Below, piece after piece: positions 33,166 through 42,467 of a DNA stretch of 64,000 bases. This stretch comes from Streptomyces wuyuanensis. GTDB lineage: Bacteria > Actinomycetota > Actinomycetes > Streptomycetales > Streptomycetaceae. The position numbers and the translations under genes are program-made. The stretch spans positions 62,001 through 126,000 of the forward strand of contig NZ_FNHI01000014.1 of NCBI RefSeq assembly GCF_900103455.1. Reading direction: 5' to 3'. Within the stretch, counting starts at the first letter, position 1. Each line of letters opens with the position of its first letter. The notes beneath the pieces are model-generated. The model worked only from the letters and a program-made list of their open reading frames with translations, had not been told where the DNA came from and did not search any database.

Positions 33166-33697
33166 GGGCTGTCCCGCGCTCAGAGGACCGGCACGCCGAC
33201 GGCGCAGCCACCTTCGGCGGCACGGGCACGGGTACGAGCACCGGCACGCGACCGCCGTCGCCGCCAAGGACGGCACCCCGCGACGCAACCGCCGTCGCCG
33301 GCACCGCCGGGCGCGACCGTCGTGGCCGCGGCCGTGCTCCTGCCCGGGACGGCCGGCCGGGGCGTCCCGTCCGAACCGCGGGGCGCACACCACCGGGTGC
33401 TCCCGCGCACCCCGCGGGGCGCCCACCACCGGTGCTCCCGCGCACCCGGCCACCGTCCGTCCCTCCGGCCTCAGCGCGCGGCCGTTTCCGCTGCTCACGG
33501 CCCTGCTGCCCCCCTCCGCCGGTCCGCCGGCCGGGCCGCCGCGGCCGGCGGGTGATCCGGCCGGGACACGGACGCGTAAAAAGTTCGGCGGGACGGCAGT
33601 CAAGACCCGCTTTCGCTCCGTATAGGGGAAGTGACACCCGCGGCGACGCAGGTCCGAAGAGGGACCGGCCGGAGCGGCCCGCGGCGAGGGGAGAGCG
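33166..33697. other. Long intergenic region before the ECF sigma factor
   Basis: These 532 bases are C/G-rich and contain no supportable gene. A 36-base tandem duplication (33376-33446) lies in the middle. The last 120 bases, with GTAAAAAGTT near 33576 and CTCCGTATAGG near 33616, are the likely promoter region of the sigma factor operon. Confidence 0.55.
33376..33446. repeat. Tandem duplication, two 36-base units
   Basis: The unit beginning CCGCGGGGCGC and ending CTCCCGCGCACC occurs at 33376-33411 and 33412-33446, with one substitution and one deletion. Confidence 0.85.
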
Positions 33698-34282
33698 GTG
33701 AAGGAACCGATACACATCACAGGGGCACCATCGGCGGGGCCGGGACTCGACGAGCTGCTCGTCCGGGTCGCGCGCGGCGATCAGCAGGCCTTCTCGCGTG
33801 TGTACGACGCGGTCTGCGGACCGGTACTCGGCGTCGTGCGCGGGGTGTTGCGCGATCCGGCGCAGTCGGAGGAAGTGGCCCAGGAGGTCCTGGTCGAGCT
33901 GTGGCGTACGGCCGCGCGCTACCAGCCCTCCCGTGGCTCCGCACTCACCTGGACCCTCACCCTCGCCCATCGCCGCGCCGTCGACCGCGTACGCTCCGCC
34001 CAGGCCGCCGTCGAACGCGAGCAGAAGGCCGCGCGGCTCAGCGGCACACCGGCGTTCGACGACGTCGTCGAACAGGTCGAGGCCCGGCTGGAACGGGAGC
34101 AGGTACGGCGCTGTCTGCGCACGCTGACCGAGCTCCAGCGCCAGTCGGTGACCCTGGCCTACTACCGCGGACTCGCCTACCGGGAGGTCGCGGAACTGCT
34201 CGCGGTGCCGCTGGGCACCGTCAAGACACGGATGCGCGACGGGTTGATCCGCCTGCGCGACTGCCTGGGGGTGAACGCATGA
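33698..34282 (+). CDS. ECF-family RNA polymerase sigma factor (SigK-like)
   Basis: A 194-residue sigma-70 family protein. Region 2 is VARGDQQAFSRVYDAVCGPVLGVVRGVLRDPAQSEEVAQEVLVELWRTAARYQPSRGSALTWTLTLAHRRAVDRVR, and region 4 is LTELQRQSVTLAYYRGLAYREVAELLAVPLGTVKTRMRDGLIRLRDCLG. Together with the coupled RskA-type gene this fits the SigK/ECF19 group, which in mycobacteria responds to redox at the anti-sigma factor. GTG 33698 is the start. Target promoters are unknown. Confidence 0.9.
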   Translation: MKEPIHITGAPSAGPGLDELLVRVARGDQQAFSRVYDAVCGPVLGVVRGVLRDPAQSEEVAQEVLVELWRTAARYQPSRGSALTWTLTLAHRRAVDRVRSAQAAVEREQKAARLSGTPAFDDVVEQVEARLEREQVRRCLRTLTELQRQSVTLAYYRGLAYREVAELLAVPLGTVKTRMRDGLIRLRDCLGVNA

Positions 34283-35088
34283 GCGCCGCGAAGGGAGCGG
34301 GGCGGGACGCCGAACTGCACACGCTGACCGGCGCGTACGCCCTCAACGCGCTCGGCGACCGGGAACGCGCCCGGTTCGAACGGCATCTGGCCATGTGCCC
34401 GGCCTGTGAGCAGGAGGTGCGGGAGCTCGGAGCCACGGCGGTACGGCTGGGCCTCGCCGCGACCGAGACCCCGCCGTCCGCGATGAAGTCCCAGGTGCTG
34501 GCCATGATCTCGACCGTGCGCCAGGAACCGCCGAAGGTCGCGGCCGCGGAGGCCGGCCGCATCCCGGGCCCGGTGCGCAGGGCCCGCCCGGCCGGCCGGC
34601 GCAGGCTCTCCGGGTTCGTCCTGGCCGCCTGTGCCGCGGGGCTCGCGGCGCTCGGCGGCGTCGCGGTCGTGCAGCAGCGCGCCGCCGAGGAGGCTCGGAC
34701 CGAGGCCCGTGAGGCGGCGGAGCTGGCCCAGCGGCGCACCCAGGCGCTGGCGGACGTCCTCACCGCGCCCGACGTACGCACGCTGAGCACCGCACTCGGG
34801 GAGGGGGCGACGGGCACGGTGGCCGTCTCCCGCGAGCGTGACCGCGCCGTGTTCCTCGCTTCCGGCCTGCCCAGGCCGGCCGGCGGCAAGGTGTACCAAC
34901 TCTGGTTCGCGGACGGCGACACCATGCGTCCTGCCGGGCTGCTCACCTCGACGGGCGGTTCGGAGGCACTGCTCATGGACGGCGCGGTGGGCCTGGCGAC
35001 GGGCATGGGCATCACCGTCGAACCGTCCGGCGGCTCCCCGGCCCCGACCTCGGAACCGCTGGGTCTGCTCGGCTTCCCCGCCGGGTAG
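34279..35088 (+). CDS. rskA: RskA-type membrane anti-sigma factor
   Basis: A 269-residue protein coupled to the sigma gene by ATGA. The N-terminal zinc-associated anti-sigma motif is His36-x3-Cys40-x2-Cys43 in RHLAMCPACEQEV. One transmembrane span (LAACAAGLAALGGVAVV, about 115-135) follows, then a coiled segment and the extracellular RskA domain with KVYQLWFADGDTMRPAGLL. It would hold the sigma factor at the membrane and release it after regulated proteolysis; a site-2 protease is encoded at 57066. Confidence 0.88.
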   Translation: MSAAKGAGRDAELHTLTGAYALNALGDRERARFERHLAMCPACEQEVRELGATAVRLGLAATETPPSAMKSQVLAMISTVRQEPPKVAAAEAGRIPGPVRRARPAGRRRLSGFVLAACAAGLAALGGVAVVQQRAAEEARTEAREAAELAQRRTQALADVLTAPDVRTLSTALGEGATGTVAVSRERDRAVFLASGLPRPAGGKVYQLWFADGDTMRPAGLLTSTGGSEALLMDGAVGLATGMGITVEPSGGSPAPTSEPLGLLGFPAG

Positions 35089-35095
35089 CGCGGAC

Positions 35096-35188
35096 GTTCC
35101 CGCCCGCGGGGCGGGGCGGGTTCCCCCCGCCCGGGCAGGACGGGAGTTCCCGCCCGCGCCCGGGAATGCGGGAGTTCCCGCCGGGCCG
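35096..35188. repeat. Spaced short repeats after the anti-sigma gene
   Basis: GTTCCCGCCCGCG occurs at 35096-35108 and 35148-35160, with a variant from 35176. The copies can form several competing stems and may together act as the terminator of the operon. Confidence 0.5.
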
Positions 35189-35383
35189 CGCGGGCGGCGC
35201 CGTCTCGGCCGCCCGGTCGTCGCCGGGCGCGCCACGGATGGGGCGGGGGCCGCCCGCTCGTCGCGGCGTCCGTACGCCCGGGGAACGAGGGTGCGCGGCC
35301 GCGCCCGGCTGCTGCCGCCCGCGCCCCGGGCCCGCCTGTCCGGCCGGGGTACCGCGGCCTCCCGCGCCCCGTACGCTGGCCGG

Positions 35384-36331
35384 ATGAGCGGCGCGGACAA
35401 GGCGGATCGGGCGGACCGGGTCGCCGGGGCGGTGCTCGGCTCCGCCGTCGGCGACGCGCTGGGCGCGCCCTTCGAGTTCGGACTGCCCGGCGTGTACACG
35501 GCCCGGTTCCCGGACGGTGTGGGAGAGATGTGCGGCGGTGGCGGCTGGGACCCCGGCGAAGCCACTGACGACACCCAGATGGCGGTCCTCGTCGGTGAGT
35601 CGCTCCTGGAGCGCGGCGGGTTCGACCCCGCCGACATGTTCGACCGCTTCCGTCGCTGGGCCGCGGGCGAGCCCAAGGACATCGGCCTGCAGACCGAACA
35701 GGTGCTGGGCAGCGGTGACCCCTGGGACCTGGCGGCCGCGCTGCACTTCCAGGTCAACGGCCGTGCGGCGGGCAACGGTTCACTGATGCGGGCGGCAACG
35801 TCCGCCGTGTACTTCGCCGGCGCCGGCCGCGCCGCGACGATGGCGGCGGCCCGCCGGATCGCGGCGCTCACCCACGGCGACTCCGCGGCGTGGGAGGGCA
35901 CGGCGGTCCTCCACGAGCTGATCCGGGTGGCACTCGAAGGGAACGACCCGGTGTCCCCCGGCGCGGTCACCGCCGCGCTCGACGAGGTGCACACGGACCA
36001 CCGGGAACGTTGGGCCACCGTCCTCGCGCCGGACTGGCACCCGGACGACGCGACCGAGTTCAACGGGGCGGTCTGGCCGTGCCTGGGGTCGGCGCTCTGG
36101 GCGCTGCGGGCGACGTCGTCCTTCGAGGAGTCGCTCGGTGCGGCGATCGACCTCGGCGGGGACACGGACACGGTGGCGGCGGTGACCGGAGCCCTGTCCG
36201 GGGCGGTGTACGGCGCGGGGGCGATCCCCGCCCGCTGGACGCGTCCCCTTCACGTCCCCCTCCCGGGCCACGGCCCCCGGGTCCTCCGCACGCGGGACCT
36301 GCGGCTCCTGGCGCTCACGCTCGCGCGCTAG
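35384..36331 (+). CDS. ADP-ribosylglycohydrolase family protein
   Basis: A 315-residue all-helical hydrolase with the dinuclear magnesium-site motifs: GSAVGDALGAPFEF, ATDDTQMAVLVGESLL, GNGSLMRAA and, near the end, IDLGGDTDTVAAVTGALSGAVYG. The family removes ADP-ribose from arginine, serine or other groups, as in DraG. No dedicated ADP-ribosyltransferase gene is adjacent, so its target is unknown. ATG 35384 opens MSGADKADRADRV. Confidence 0.88.
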   Translation: MSGADKADRADRVAGAVLGSAVGDALGAPFEFGLPGVYTARFPDGVGEMCGGGGWDPGEATDDTQMAVLVGESLLERGGFDPADMFDRFRRWAAGEPKDIGLQTEQVLGSGDPWDLAAALHFQVNGRAAGNGSLMRAATSAVYFAGAGRAATMAAARRIAALTHGDSAAWEGTAVLHELIRVALEGNDPVSPGAVTAALDEVHTDHRERWATVLAPDWHPDDATEFNGAVWPCLGSALWALRATSSFEESLGAAIDLGGDTDTVAAVTGALSGAVYGAGAIPARWTRPLHVPLPGHGPRVLRTRDLRLLALTLAR

Positions 36332-36457
36332 CGGGACGTCCGGACGCGGCACTCCGGCCTTGCGGGCATTGCGGCGCCGTACCCCGACGGTGCTGCCGGC
36401 CCGCCCGCCGGCTCGGGTCGGCGGGCGGGGCTGGGCGAACGACCGGACTCCGCACGC

Positions 36458-36490
36458 CCGGTGCGCCGCCCACCGCGGGCGGCGCACCGG
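36458..36490. terminator. Bidirectional terminator
   Basis: A perfect 14-base stem (CCGGTGCGCCGCCC with its complement, five-base loop) lies between the convergent hydrolase and helicase genes. Confidence 0.75.
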
Positions 36491-36499
36491 CCGGGAAGC

Positions 36500-39328
36500 T
36501 CAGCCGACCGAGCTGTACGCCACCACGCCCCGCAGCACCGCGTCCACGGCCTTGCGGGCGTTGCGCGCCACCGTGGAGTTCCCCCCGGGCGCCGCCGCAG
36601 CGATCTGACCGAGCACGTCGATGACCTGCTTGCTCCAGCGCACGAAGTCGCCCGCCGGCATCTCCGCCTCGCGCAGTACCTCGTCCAGGCCCTTGCCCGA
36701 GGCCCACTGGTACACGGCCCAGGCGAACCCGAGGTCCGGCTCGCGCTGGCCCACGCCCTCGGCCTGGTTGATGCGGAACTCCTCCTCCAGCGCGTCCAGC
36801 CGGCCCCAGATCCGCACCATCTCGCCGAGCGCGGCTTTCGCCTTGCCGGACGGCACCTTCGGCGCCACCGCGTCGTCGGCCTGCCGCGCCTCGTACACCA
36901 GAGCCGATACGCAGGAAGCCAGTTCGGCCGGGCCCAGTCCCTCCCAGACCCCTTCACGCAGGCACTCGCTGGCCAGCAGGTCCAGTTCCCCGTAGAGCCG
37001 CGCGAGCCGCCGGCCGTGCTCGGTGACCTCGTCGCCCCGGAGGTAGTCCATCTCGGTCAGCAGCGCGACGATGCGGTCGAAGGTGCGGGCGATCGTGTTC
37101 GTCCGGCCCTCGATGCGCCGCTCCAGCTGGCGGGTGTCGCGCTGGAGCCGGTGGTAGCGCTCGGCCCAGCGGGCGTGGTCCTCACGCTCGTCGCAGCCGT
37201 GGCAGGGATGGGCCCGGATCTCCTTGCGCAGCCGGGCGATCTCGCGGTCGTCCGCGGCGGCGGCGCGCGGCCTGCGGTGCCGGTCGGGCTCGATGTGCCC
37301 GGCCTTGGTCCGCAGGGCGGAGGCGAGGTCGCGCCGGGACTGCGGCGATCGCGGGTTGAAGGACTTCGGGATCCGCATCCGCTCCAACACCTCGACGGGG
37401 ACCGGGAAGTCCATCGAGGCGAGCCGCTTCACCTGACGCTCGGCGGTCAGCACGAGGGGGCGCGGCCCGTCGTGGTACTCGTAACCGCGGTGGCCGTTGG
37501 ACCGGCCCGCCGGCAGCCCGGGGTCGAGGACGAGCGCGAGCCCGGCGAACTTGCCGGTGGGGACGTGGATGACGTCGCCCGGCTTGAGCTTCTCCAGCGA
37601 GTCAGCGGCGGCCGCCCGGCGCTGGGCCGCACCCTGCTTGGCCAGTTCGGTCTCACGGTCCTTCAGCTCGCGGCGCAGCCGGGCGTACTCCTCGAAGTCG
37701 CCCAGGTGGCAGGTCATTCCCTCGCGGTAGCCCTCGAGCCCCTCCTCGTTGCGCTGCACCTGGCGAGAGATGCCGACGACCGACTTGTCCGCCTGGAACT
37801 GCGCGAAGGAGGTCTCCAGCAGCTCGCGCGACCGGTGCCGGCCGAACTGCTGCACGAGGTTGACCGCCATGTTGTACGACGGCTTGAAGCTGGAACGCAG
37901 CGGATACGTACGGGTTCCGGCGAGTCCGGCGAGCGCCCCCGGGTCCATGCCGCGCTGCCAGAGCACGACGGCGTGGCCCTCCACGTCGATACCGCGCCGG
38001 CCGGCCCGCCCGGTGAGCTGGGTGTACTCGCCGGGGGTGATGTCGGCGTGCTGCTCGCCGTTCCACTTGACGAGTTTCTCCAGCACGACGGACCTCGCCG
38101 GCATGTTGATGCCGAGGGCCAGCGTCTCGGTGGCGAAGACGGCCTTGACGAGGCCGCGGACGAAGAGTTCCTCGACGACTTCCTTGAACGTGGGGAGCAT
38201 TCCGGCGTGGTGCGCGGCTATGCCCCGCTCCAGGCCTTCCAGCCACTCGTAGTAGCCGAGGACGTGGAGGTCCTCGCGCGGGATGGCGGCCGTGCGCTCC
38301 TCGACGATCTCCCGCACCACGAGGCGGGCCTCCTCGTCGTTGAGGCGCAGCCCCGCGTACAGGCACTGCTGGACGGCGGCCTCGCAGCCGGCGCGGCTGA
38401 AGATGAACGTGATGGCGGGCAGCAGCCCTTCCGCGTCCAGCCGCTCGATGACCTCGGGACGCCCCGGCGTCCAGATCCGGCCGCGCTGGCGGCGCTCGCG
38501 CTCGCGGTCGGCCTCGCGGATCATCTTGCCGCGGCGGCGATCGCGCGGGTTGTACGTGCGGGTGTTCTCCATCCTGGCCAGGCGGACCAGGTCGGGATTG
38601 ACCTCCCGCCGGGCTGCGCCGCGGCCGCCGTGGTCGGTCTCCTCCTCGAAGAGGTCGTACATCCGGCGTCCGGCCAGCACGTGCTGCCACAGGGGCACCG
38701 GGCGGGACTCGGAGACGATCACCTCGGTGTCACCGCGGACGGTGTCCAGCCAGTCGCCGAACTCCTCCGCGTTGGACACCGTCGCCGAGAGCGACACCAG
38801 GGTCACCGACTCGGGGAGGTGGATGATCACTTCCTCCCAGACGGCGCCGCGGAAGCGGTCGGAGAGGTAGTGCACCTCGTCCATGACCACGTGTCCCAGG
38901 CCGTTCAGCGACTGGGAGCCCGCGTACAGCATGTTGCGCAGGACCTCGGTGGTCATGACGACCACCGGTGCCTCGGAGTTGACGCTGTTGTCGCCGGTGA
39001 GCAGGCCGACCTTCTCCGGGCCGTACCGCTTCACCAGGTCCGAGTACTTCTGGTTGGACAGCGCCTTGATGGGGGTCGTGTAGAAACACTTCCGCCCCTG
39101 GGTGAGCGCGAGGTGTACGGCGAACTCGCCGACGATCGTCTTGCCGGAACCCGTGGGGGCCGCCACGAGTACGCCCTTGCCCGCCTCGAGCGCCTCACAG
39201 GCCTCGATCTGGAAGGGGTCCAGCTCGAAGTCGTACATCTCGCGGAAGGGAGCGAGCGCGGTGGCCTGCTCGGCGGCGCGGATCCGAGCAGCTGCGTATC
39301 GCTCAGCTGGTGAGAGGTCCTCTGTCAT
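36500..39328 (-). CDS. Ski2/Mtr4-like DEAD/DEAH-box RNA helicase
   Basis: A 942-residue superfamily 2 helicase. Motif I is APTGSGKT, motif II DEVHYLSD (DEVH), motif III SATVSN, and later TETLALGINMPARSVV and QLTGRAGRRGID (motif VI). The C-terminal half has the arch-like insertion and a DSHCT-type helical end (ELASCVSALVYEARQ ... FVRWSKQVIDVLGQIA). Actinobacterial homologues sit next to tatC and are thought to act in RNA turnover. Transcribed leftward downstream of tatC, with a 117-base gap. Confidence 0.92.
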   Translation of the reverse strand: MTEDLSPAERYAAARIRAAEQATALAPFREMYDFELDPFQIEACEALEAGKGVLVAAPTGSGKTIVGEFAVHLALTQGRKCFYTTPIKALSNQKYSDLVKRYGPEKVGLLTGDNSVNSEAPVVVMTTEVLRNMLYAGSQSLNGLGHVVMDEVHYLSDRFRGAVWEEVIIHLPESVTLVSLSATVSNAEEFGDWLDTVRGDTEVIVSESRPVPLWQHVLAGRRMYDLFEEETDHGGRGAARREVNPDLVRLARMENTRTYNPRDRRRGKMIREADRERERRQRGRIWTPGRPEVIERLDAEGLLPAITFIFSRAGCEAAVQQCLYAGLRLNDEEARLVVREIVEERTAAIPREDLHVLGYYEWLEGLERGIAAHHAGMLPTFKEVVEELFVRGLVKAVFATETLALGINMPARSVVLEKLVKWNGEQHADITPGEYTQLTGRAGRRGIDVEGHAVVLWQRGMDPGALAGLAGTRTYPLRSSFKPSYNMAVNLVQQFGRHRSRELLETSFAQFQADKSVVGISRQVQRNEEGLEGYREGMTCHLGDFEEYARLRRELKDRETELAKQGAAQRRAAAADSLEKLKPGDVIHVPTGKFAGLALVLDPGLPAGRSNGHRGYEYHDGPRPLVLTAERQVKRLASMDFPVPVEVLERMRIPKSFNPRSPQSRRDLASALRTKAGHIEPDRHRRPRAAAADDREIARLRKEIRAHPCHGCDEREDHARWAERYHRLQRDTRQLERRIEGRTNTIARTFDRIVALLTEMDYLRGDEVTEHGRRLARLYGELDLLASECLREGVWEGLGPAELASCVSALVYEARQADDAVAPKVPSGKAKAALGEMVRIWGRLDALEEEFRINQAEGVGQREPDLGFAWAVYQWASGKGLDEVLREAEMPAGDFVRWSKQVIDVLGQIAAAAPGGNSTVARNARKAVDAVLRGVVAYSSVG

Positions 39329-39445
39329 CTTGCAGTCGAGCCTACCCGTCGGGTCCGACAGTGGGCGCGGCCTTATTCCGGCGCGGGCGAAGGCTCCGGG
39401 TGAGCGGCCGGACGCGCCGCGCTCACCCCCGGGGACCGCCCTGGA

Positions 39446-40393
39446 TCAGGTGACGTCGTCGTACCCGTTGATCCGGTCCCGGTCGCCGCTCTGCTGCTCG
39501 GGGAGCGCCCGGGCGGTCGGCACCGGCTGGACCTCGCCGATGGCCTCGGGCGTGAGGTCGAGCTCGGACGCCTCGTCGTCGCTCAGGCCGGCGTCCGGGT
39601 TCTTGCGTCCCCGGCGGGCGTCGTTGAGGAAGGAGAATCCGACGGCGACGAAGTAGAGGACGGCGAGCGGGCCGGCCAGGAGCAGCATCGAGATCGGCTC
39701 ACCGCCGGGCGTGGCGATCGCGGCGAAAGCGGTGAGGCCGATGATCATTCCGCGCCACCAGCGCAGCATCCGCCTGCCGGTCAGCACGCCGGTCATGTTG
39801 AGCAGGATGAGGAGCAGCGGGAGCTCGAAGGCGATGCCGAAGACGATCACCATGCGGGTGATCAGGTCCAGATAGTCGTCCAGCGGCAGCAGGGGCTTGG
39901 CGCCGGAGGGTGCGAACCCGAGCATGATCTCCGCGGTCTGCGGCAGGATCGAGTACGCGAGGTATGCGCCGCCCACGAAGAGCGGTACGCCTGCGGCCAC
40001 GAAACTCAGCGCATAGCGCCTCTCGTGCCGGTGCAGCCCGGGAGCGACGAAGGCCCAGAGCTGGTAGAGCCAGACCGGGGTCGCGGCCAGCACGCCCGCC
40101 ATCAGTGCGACCTTCAGCGCGATGGTGAACGGCGACAGGAGGCCCTGTGTCGTCATCTCGGCGCAGAGCTGACCGTTCCGCATGACGACCTGACCGTTCG
40201 CGCAGCCGACCGACTCCAGGATCGGCCGCATCAGGAACGCGAAGATCTCCTTCTGGAAGAAGGCCGCGACGATCGTCACCACCGCGATCGCCAGCACCGA
40301 CTTCATCAGCCGGTTGCGCAGCTCACGCAGGTGTTCTCCAAGTGGCATGCGCCCCTCGGCGTCCTTCTCCTGCTTGCGGGCAGACTTGAGCAA
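39446..40393 (-). CDS. tatC: Sec-independent protein translocase TatC
   Basis: A 315-residue polytopic protein with six spans. Conserved cytoplasmic features for signal recognition are present: MPLGEHLRELRNRL at the start and FELPLLLILLNMTGVL later. The C-terminal tail is long and hydrophilic, as in other streptomycetes. TTG 40391-40393 (MLKSARKQEKD) follows GAGGAAG; no better start exists in frame. With TatA it exports folded, twin-arginine proteins. Confidence 0.95.
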   Translation of the reverse strand: MLKSARKQEKDAEGRMPLGEHLRELRNRLMKSVLAIAVVTIVAAFFQKEIFAFLMRPILESVGCANGQVVMRNGQLCAEMTTQGLLSPFTIALKVALMAGVLAATPVWLYQLWAFVAPGLHRHERRYALSFVAAGVPLFVGGAYLAYSILPQTAEIMLGFAPSGAKPLLPLDDYLDLITRMVIVFGIAFELPLLLILLNMTGVLTGRRMLRWWRGMIIGLTAFAAIATPGGEPISMLLLAGPLAVLYFVAVGFSFLNDARRGRKNPDAGLSDDEASELDLTPEAIGEVQPVPTARALPEQQSGDRDRINGYDDVT

Positions 40394-40435
40394 CCCACTT
40401 CCTCGTCTCGTGCGGGAACCGTCAGGGGAACCGGG

Positions 40436-40726
40436 TCAGCTCTGGGTCGTGCGGTTCGGCTCCGAGACCGGGCGGCTGCTCGTCACATCGCCCGGGGCGG
40501 CCTGGATGGTGCGAGGAGCGTCCTTCTGCGCGGCGGTGTCCGCGCCCGGCGCCGTCTGGCCGCCCGCCGTCTCGTCGTCCTTCTTCATCGCCTTGGCCTC
40601 GCTCTTCAGGATCCGAGCGGACTTGCCGAGCGAACGGGCCATGTCGGGCAGCTTCTTGGCGCCGAACAGCAGCAGGATGACCACGATGATCAGGAGGATC
40701 TCGAGGGGCTTCAGATTGCCGATCAT
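40436..40726 (-). CDS. tatA: Twin-arginine translocase subunit TatA
   Basis: A 96-residue protein: MIGNLKPLEILLIIVVILLL (membrane span), FGAKKLPDMARSLGKSARILKSEAKAM (hinge and amphipathic helix), and an acidic, Pro/Thr-rich tail. ATG 40726 follows AAGGAAG; an in-frame start six codons upstream would add charged residues that TatA lacks. It lies 42 bases upstream of tatC. No tatB is in the window. Confidence 0.95.
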   Translation of the reverse strand: MIGNLKPLEILLIIVVILLLFGAKKLPDMARSLGKSARILKSEAKAMKKDDETAGGQTAPGADTAAQKDAPRTIQAAPGDVTSSRPVSEPNRTTQS

Positions 40727-40937
40727 GTGCGACTTCCTTCTCACTGAGGCGGCTGAAGGGCGGGCTGCCCGGGAGGCGGTCGGACAGGAGTCCGATCACC
40801 GGCACGGCAGCGATCGTAACCCGCCGGAGTAAACGCAGGGCAATGCCTGTGCATACCGGCGATTGCGACCCGAACCGGCAGCGGGTCCACCACTGGCAGG
40901 GTACCTCCGGGCCATCCGCCGGAGGAGACCGCGTTCG

Positions 40938-41147
40938 CTAGCGCAGCGCCTCGCCCGTGCGCGCCAGCCCCGTCGCGGCTCTCTCCAGGTCCTCCGCGGC
41001 CCGGTTGACGCGTTCCGCGGTGGCGGCCACCTGCCGGCCCAGGCGCTGGGCCTCCAGGAAGACGCGGACGCCGAGGACGCCGAGGACGGCGATCCCGAGG
41101 AATCCGAGGGCGATGGCGAGCATGGGCCAGAACATGGAGCAGAGCAT
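40938..41147 (-). CDS. Small single-span membrane protein
   Basis: A 69-residue protein: MLCSMFWPMLAIALGFLGIA continues hydrophobic to about residue 30, then a coiled helical tail (AQRLGRQVAATAERVNRAAEDLERAATGLARTGEAL). It has an N-out or N-in anchor plus a cytoplasmic helix; function is unknown. The second methionine (41135) is an alternative start, since neither has a strong ribosome site. It lies between the zinc-ribbon gene and tatA. Confidence 0.7.
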   Translation of the reverse strand: MLCSMFWPMLAIALGFLGIAVLGVLGVRVFLEAQRLGRQVAATAERVNRAAEDLERAATGLARTGEALR

Positions 41148-41156
41148 AGTGCCGCG

Positions 41157-41191
41157 TCAGGCAGGGTTCGCCCGGGGCGAACCCTGCCTGA
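41157..41191 (-). terminator. Perfect 17-base-stem hairpin
   Basis: TCAGGCAGGGTTCGCCC pairs with its exact complement around a single base, immediately after the zinc-ribbon gene and before the small membrane protein. It ends the pafB-pafC operon. Confidence 0.75.
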
Positions 41192-41209
41192 CGGGGGGCC
41201 GGTGGAGGA

Positions 41210-41482
41210 TCAGACGGTGGAGTGGAGGCGCAGTGTCCGCACTCCGCCGCCGGTGAGGAGTTCGACTATCCGCTCTCCCGCCGGCTTGCGGACGGCGGTC
41301 CCGCACTCGGGGCAGGTGAAGGAGTAGAAGGTGGTCCGCCGGCTCGCGCCGATCGCGAGCCGCAGCGCACCCGCCGCCAGCTCGAAGCGGCCGCGGCAGT
41401 CGGGGCAGGCGGCCTTGAAGAGGATCGGGACCTTCGGCGCCGAGATTCCGGACAGAGCGGACATATCCCTCAAAGTTCCCAT
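41210..41482 (-). CDS. Small zinc-ribbon protein
   Basis: A 90-residue protein with CPDCRGRFELA and FTCPECGTAVRKPAGERIVELL: two CxxC pairs that would hold one zinc. A start at 41482 (MGTLRDM) lies 11 bases past the pafC stop; the internal ATG at 41464 is the alternative and has GAGGG very close. It is conserved downstream of pafC in streptomycetes; role unknown. Confidence 0.75.
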   Translation of the reverse strand: MGTLRDMSALSGISAPKVPILFKAACPDCRGRFELAAGALRLAIGASRRTTFYSFTCPECGTAVRKPAGERIVELLTGGGVRTLRLHSTV

Positions 41483-41493
41483 CGGTCGGTCCG

Positions 41494-42450
41494 TCAGTCC
41501 TGGCCGTCGTACGCGGCGAGCGCCTCACGCGCCGCCTGCCGGGCGCTCCCGGCGAGGTCGGGCGGCGACACGATCCGGCCGTCGCGCCCCAGCCGGAGCG
41601 CGAGCCTCCGCAGCGACGCGGGGTCGGGAGTGCGCAGGCTGATCCGCAGACCGCCCTCGGGCAGCTCCTCAGCGCTGTCGTGCGGGTAGTACTCGGCCAC
41701 CCAGCGGCCGCCCGGGCCGACCTCGACGACGACCTCGGGATCCTCGGCCGAGGGCTGCACCAGCCCCTCCGACAGGTCGCGCAGCTCCGTCTCGGGCGGT
41801 GCGGACGGCTCGTCCAGCAGCCGGATCTCGGCCACCCGGTCGAGCCGGAAGGTCCGGCGCGCCTCCGAGAGGTAGCACCAGCCCTCCATGTACGTGTGGC
41901 CGACGGCGAAGAGGCGGATGGGGTCGACCTCGCGCTCGGTGAGCTCGTCCCGCGCCGGGGAGTAGTAGCGCAGCCACAGTCTGCGGCGCTCCGAGATGGC
42001 CCGGTCGACGTCGGCGAAGACACCGCCCTCGGATTCGAAGGTCACGGAGAGCCGGGAGCTCGCGCCCGCGGACTCGCCGGCCGCGGCCTCCAGCTTGGCG
42101 GTGGCCCGCACCAGCGCCTCGCGGTCGCCCTCCCGCAGCCCGGGCAGCGTGGCCACGGCGCGGGCGGCGACCAGGAGCGCGGTCGCCTCGTCCGCGGCGA
42201 GCCGGAGCGGCTCGGCGACATCGTCGGGGTTGTGCCACCAGATGCGGTCGCCGTCGGTGTCGATGTCGAGGAGATCGCCGCCGCGGAAGCTGGTCCCGCA
42301 CATGGGCAGCACGTCGAGGTCGGAGATCAGCTCGTCCTCGGTGATCCCGAAGGCCCGCGCGACGTCCCCGACGCGTGCTCCGGGGCGTTCACGCAGATAC
42401 GTCACCAGCGAGAGCATCCGCCGGGTCTGGTCGATGGCGTTCGCGGCCAT
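41494..42450 (-). CDS. pafC: WYL-domain regulator PafC
   Basis: A 318-residue transcription regulator: N-terminal winged helix (IDQTRRMLSLVTYLRERPGARVGDVARAFGITEDELISDLDVL), WYL core (RRRLWLRYYSPARDELTEREVDPIRLFAVGHTYMEGWCYLSEARRTFRLDRVAEI) and a C-terminal extension. With PafB it forms the activator of the LexA/RecA-independent DNA-damage regulon in actinobacteria. It follows pafB by 17 bases. The same length as PafB reflects an old duplication. Confidence 0.92.
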   Translation of the reverse strand: MAANAIDQTRRMLSLVTYLRERPGARVGDVARAFGITEDELISDLDVLPMCGTSFRGGDLLDIDTDGDRIWWHNPDDVAEPLRLAADEATALLVAARAVATLPGLREGDREALVRATAKLEAAAGESAGASSRLSVTFESEGGVFADVDRAISERRRLWLRYYSPARDELTEREVDPIRLFAVGHTYMEGWCYLSEARRTFRLDRVAEIRLLDEPSAPPETELRDLSEGLVQPSAEDPEVVVEVGPGGRWVAEYYPHDSAEELPEGGLRISLRTPDPASLRRLALRLGRDGRIVSPPDLAGSARQAAREALAAYDGQD

Positions 42451-42467
42451 GCCTGTACGAGTCCCCC

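Noticed and set aside
36461..39313. A 950-codon open frame antisense to the helicase
   Set aside because: It is an artefact of G/C-biased codon use; the helicase frame on the other strand has all superfamily motifs.
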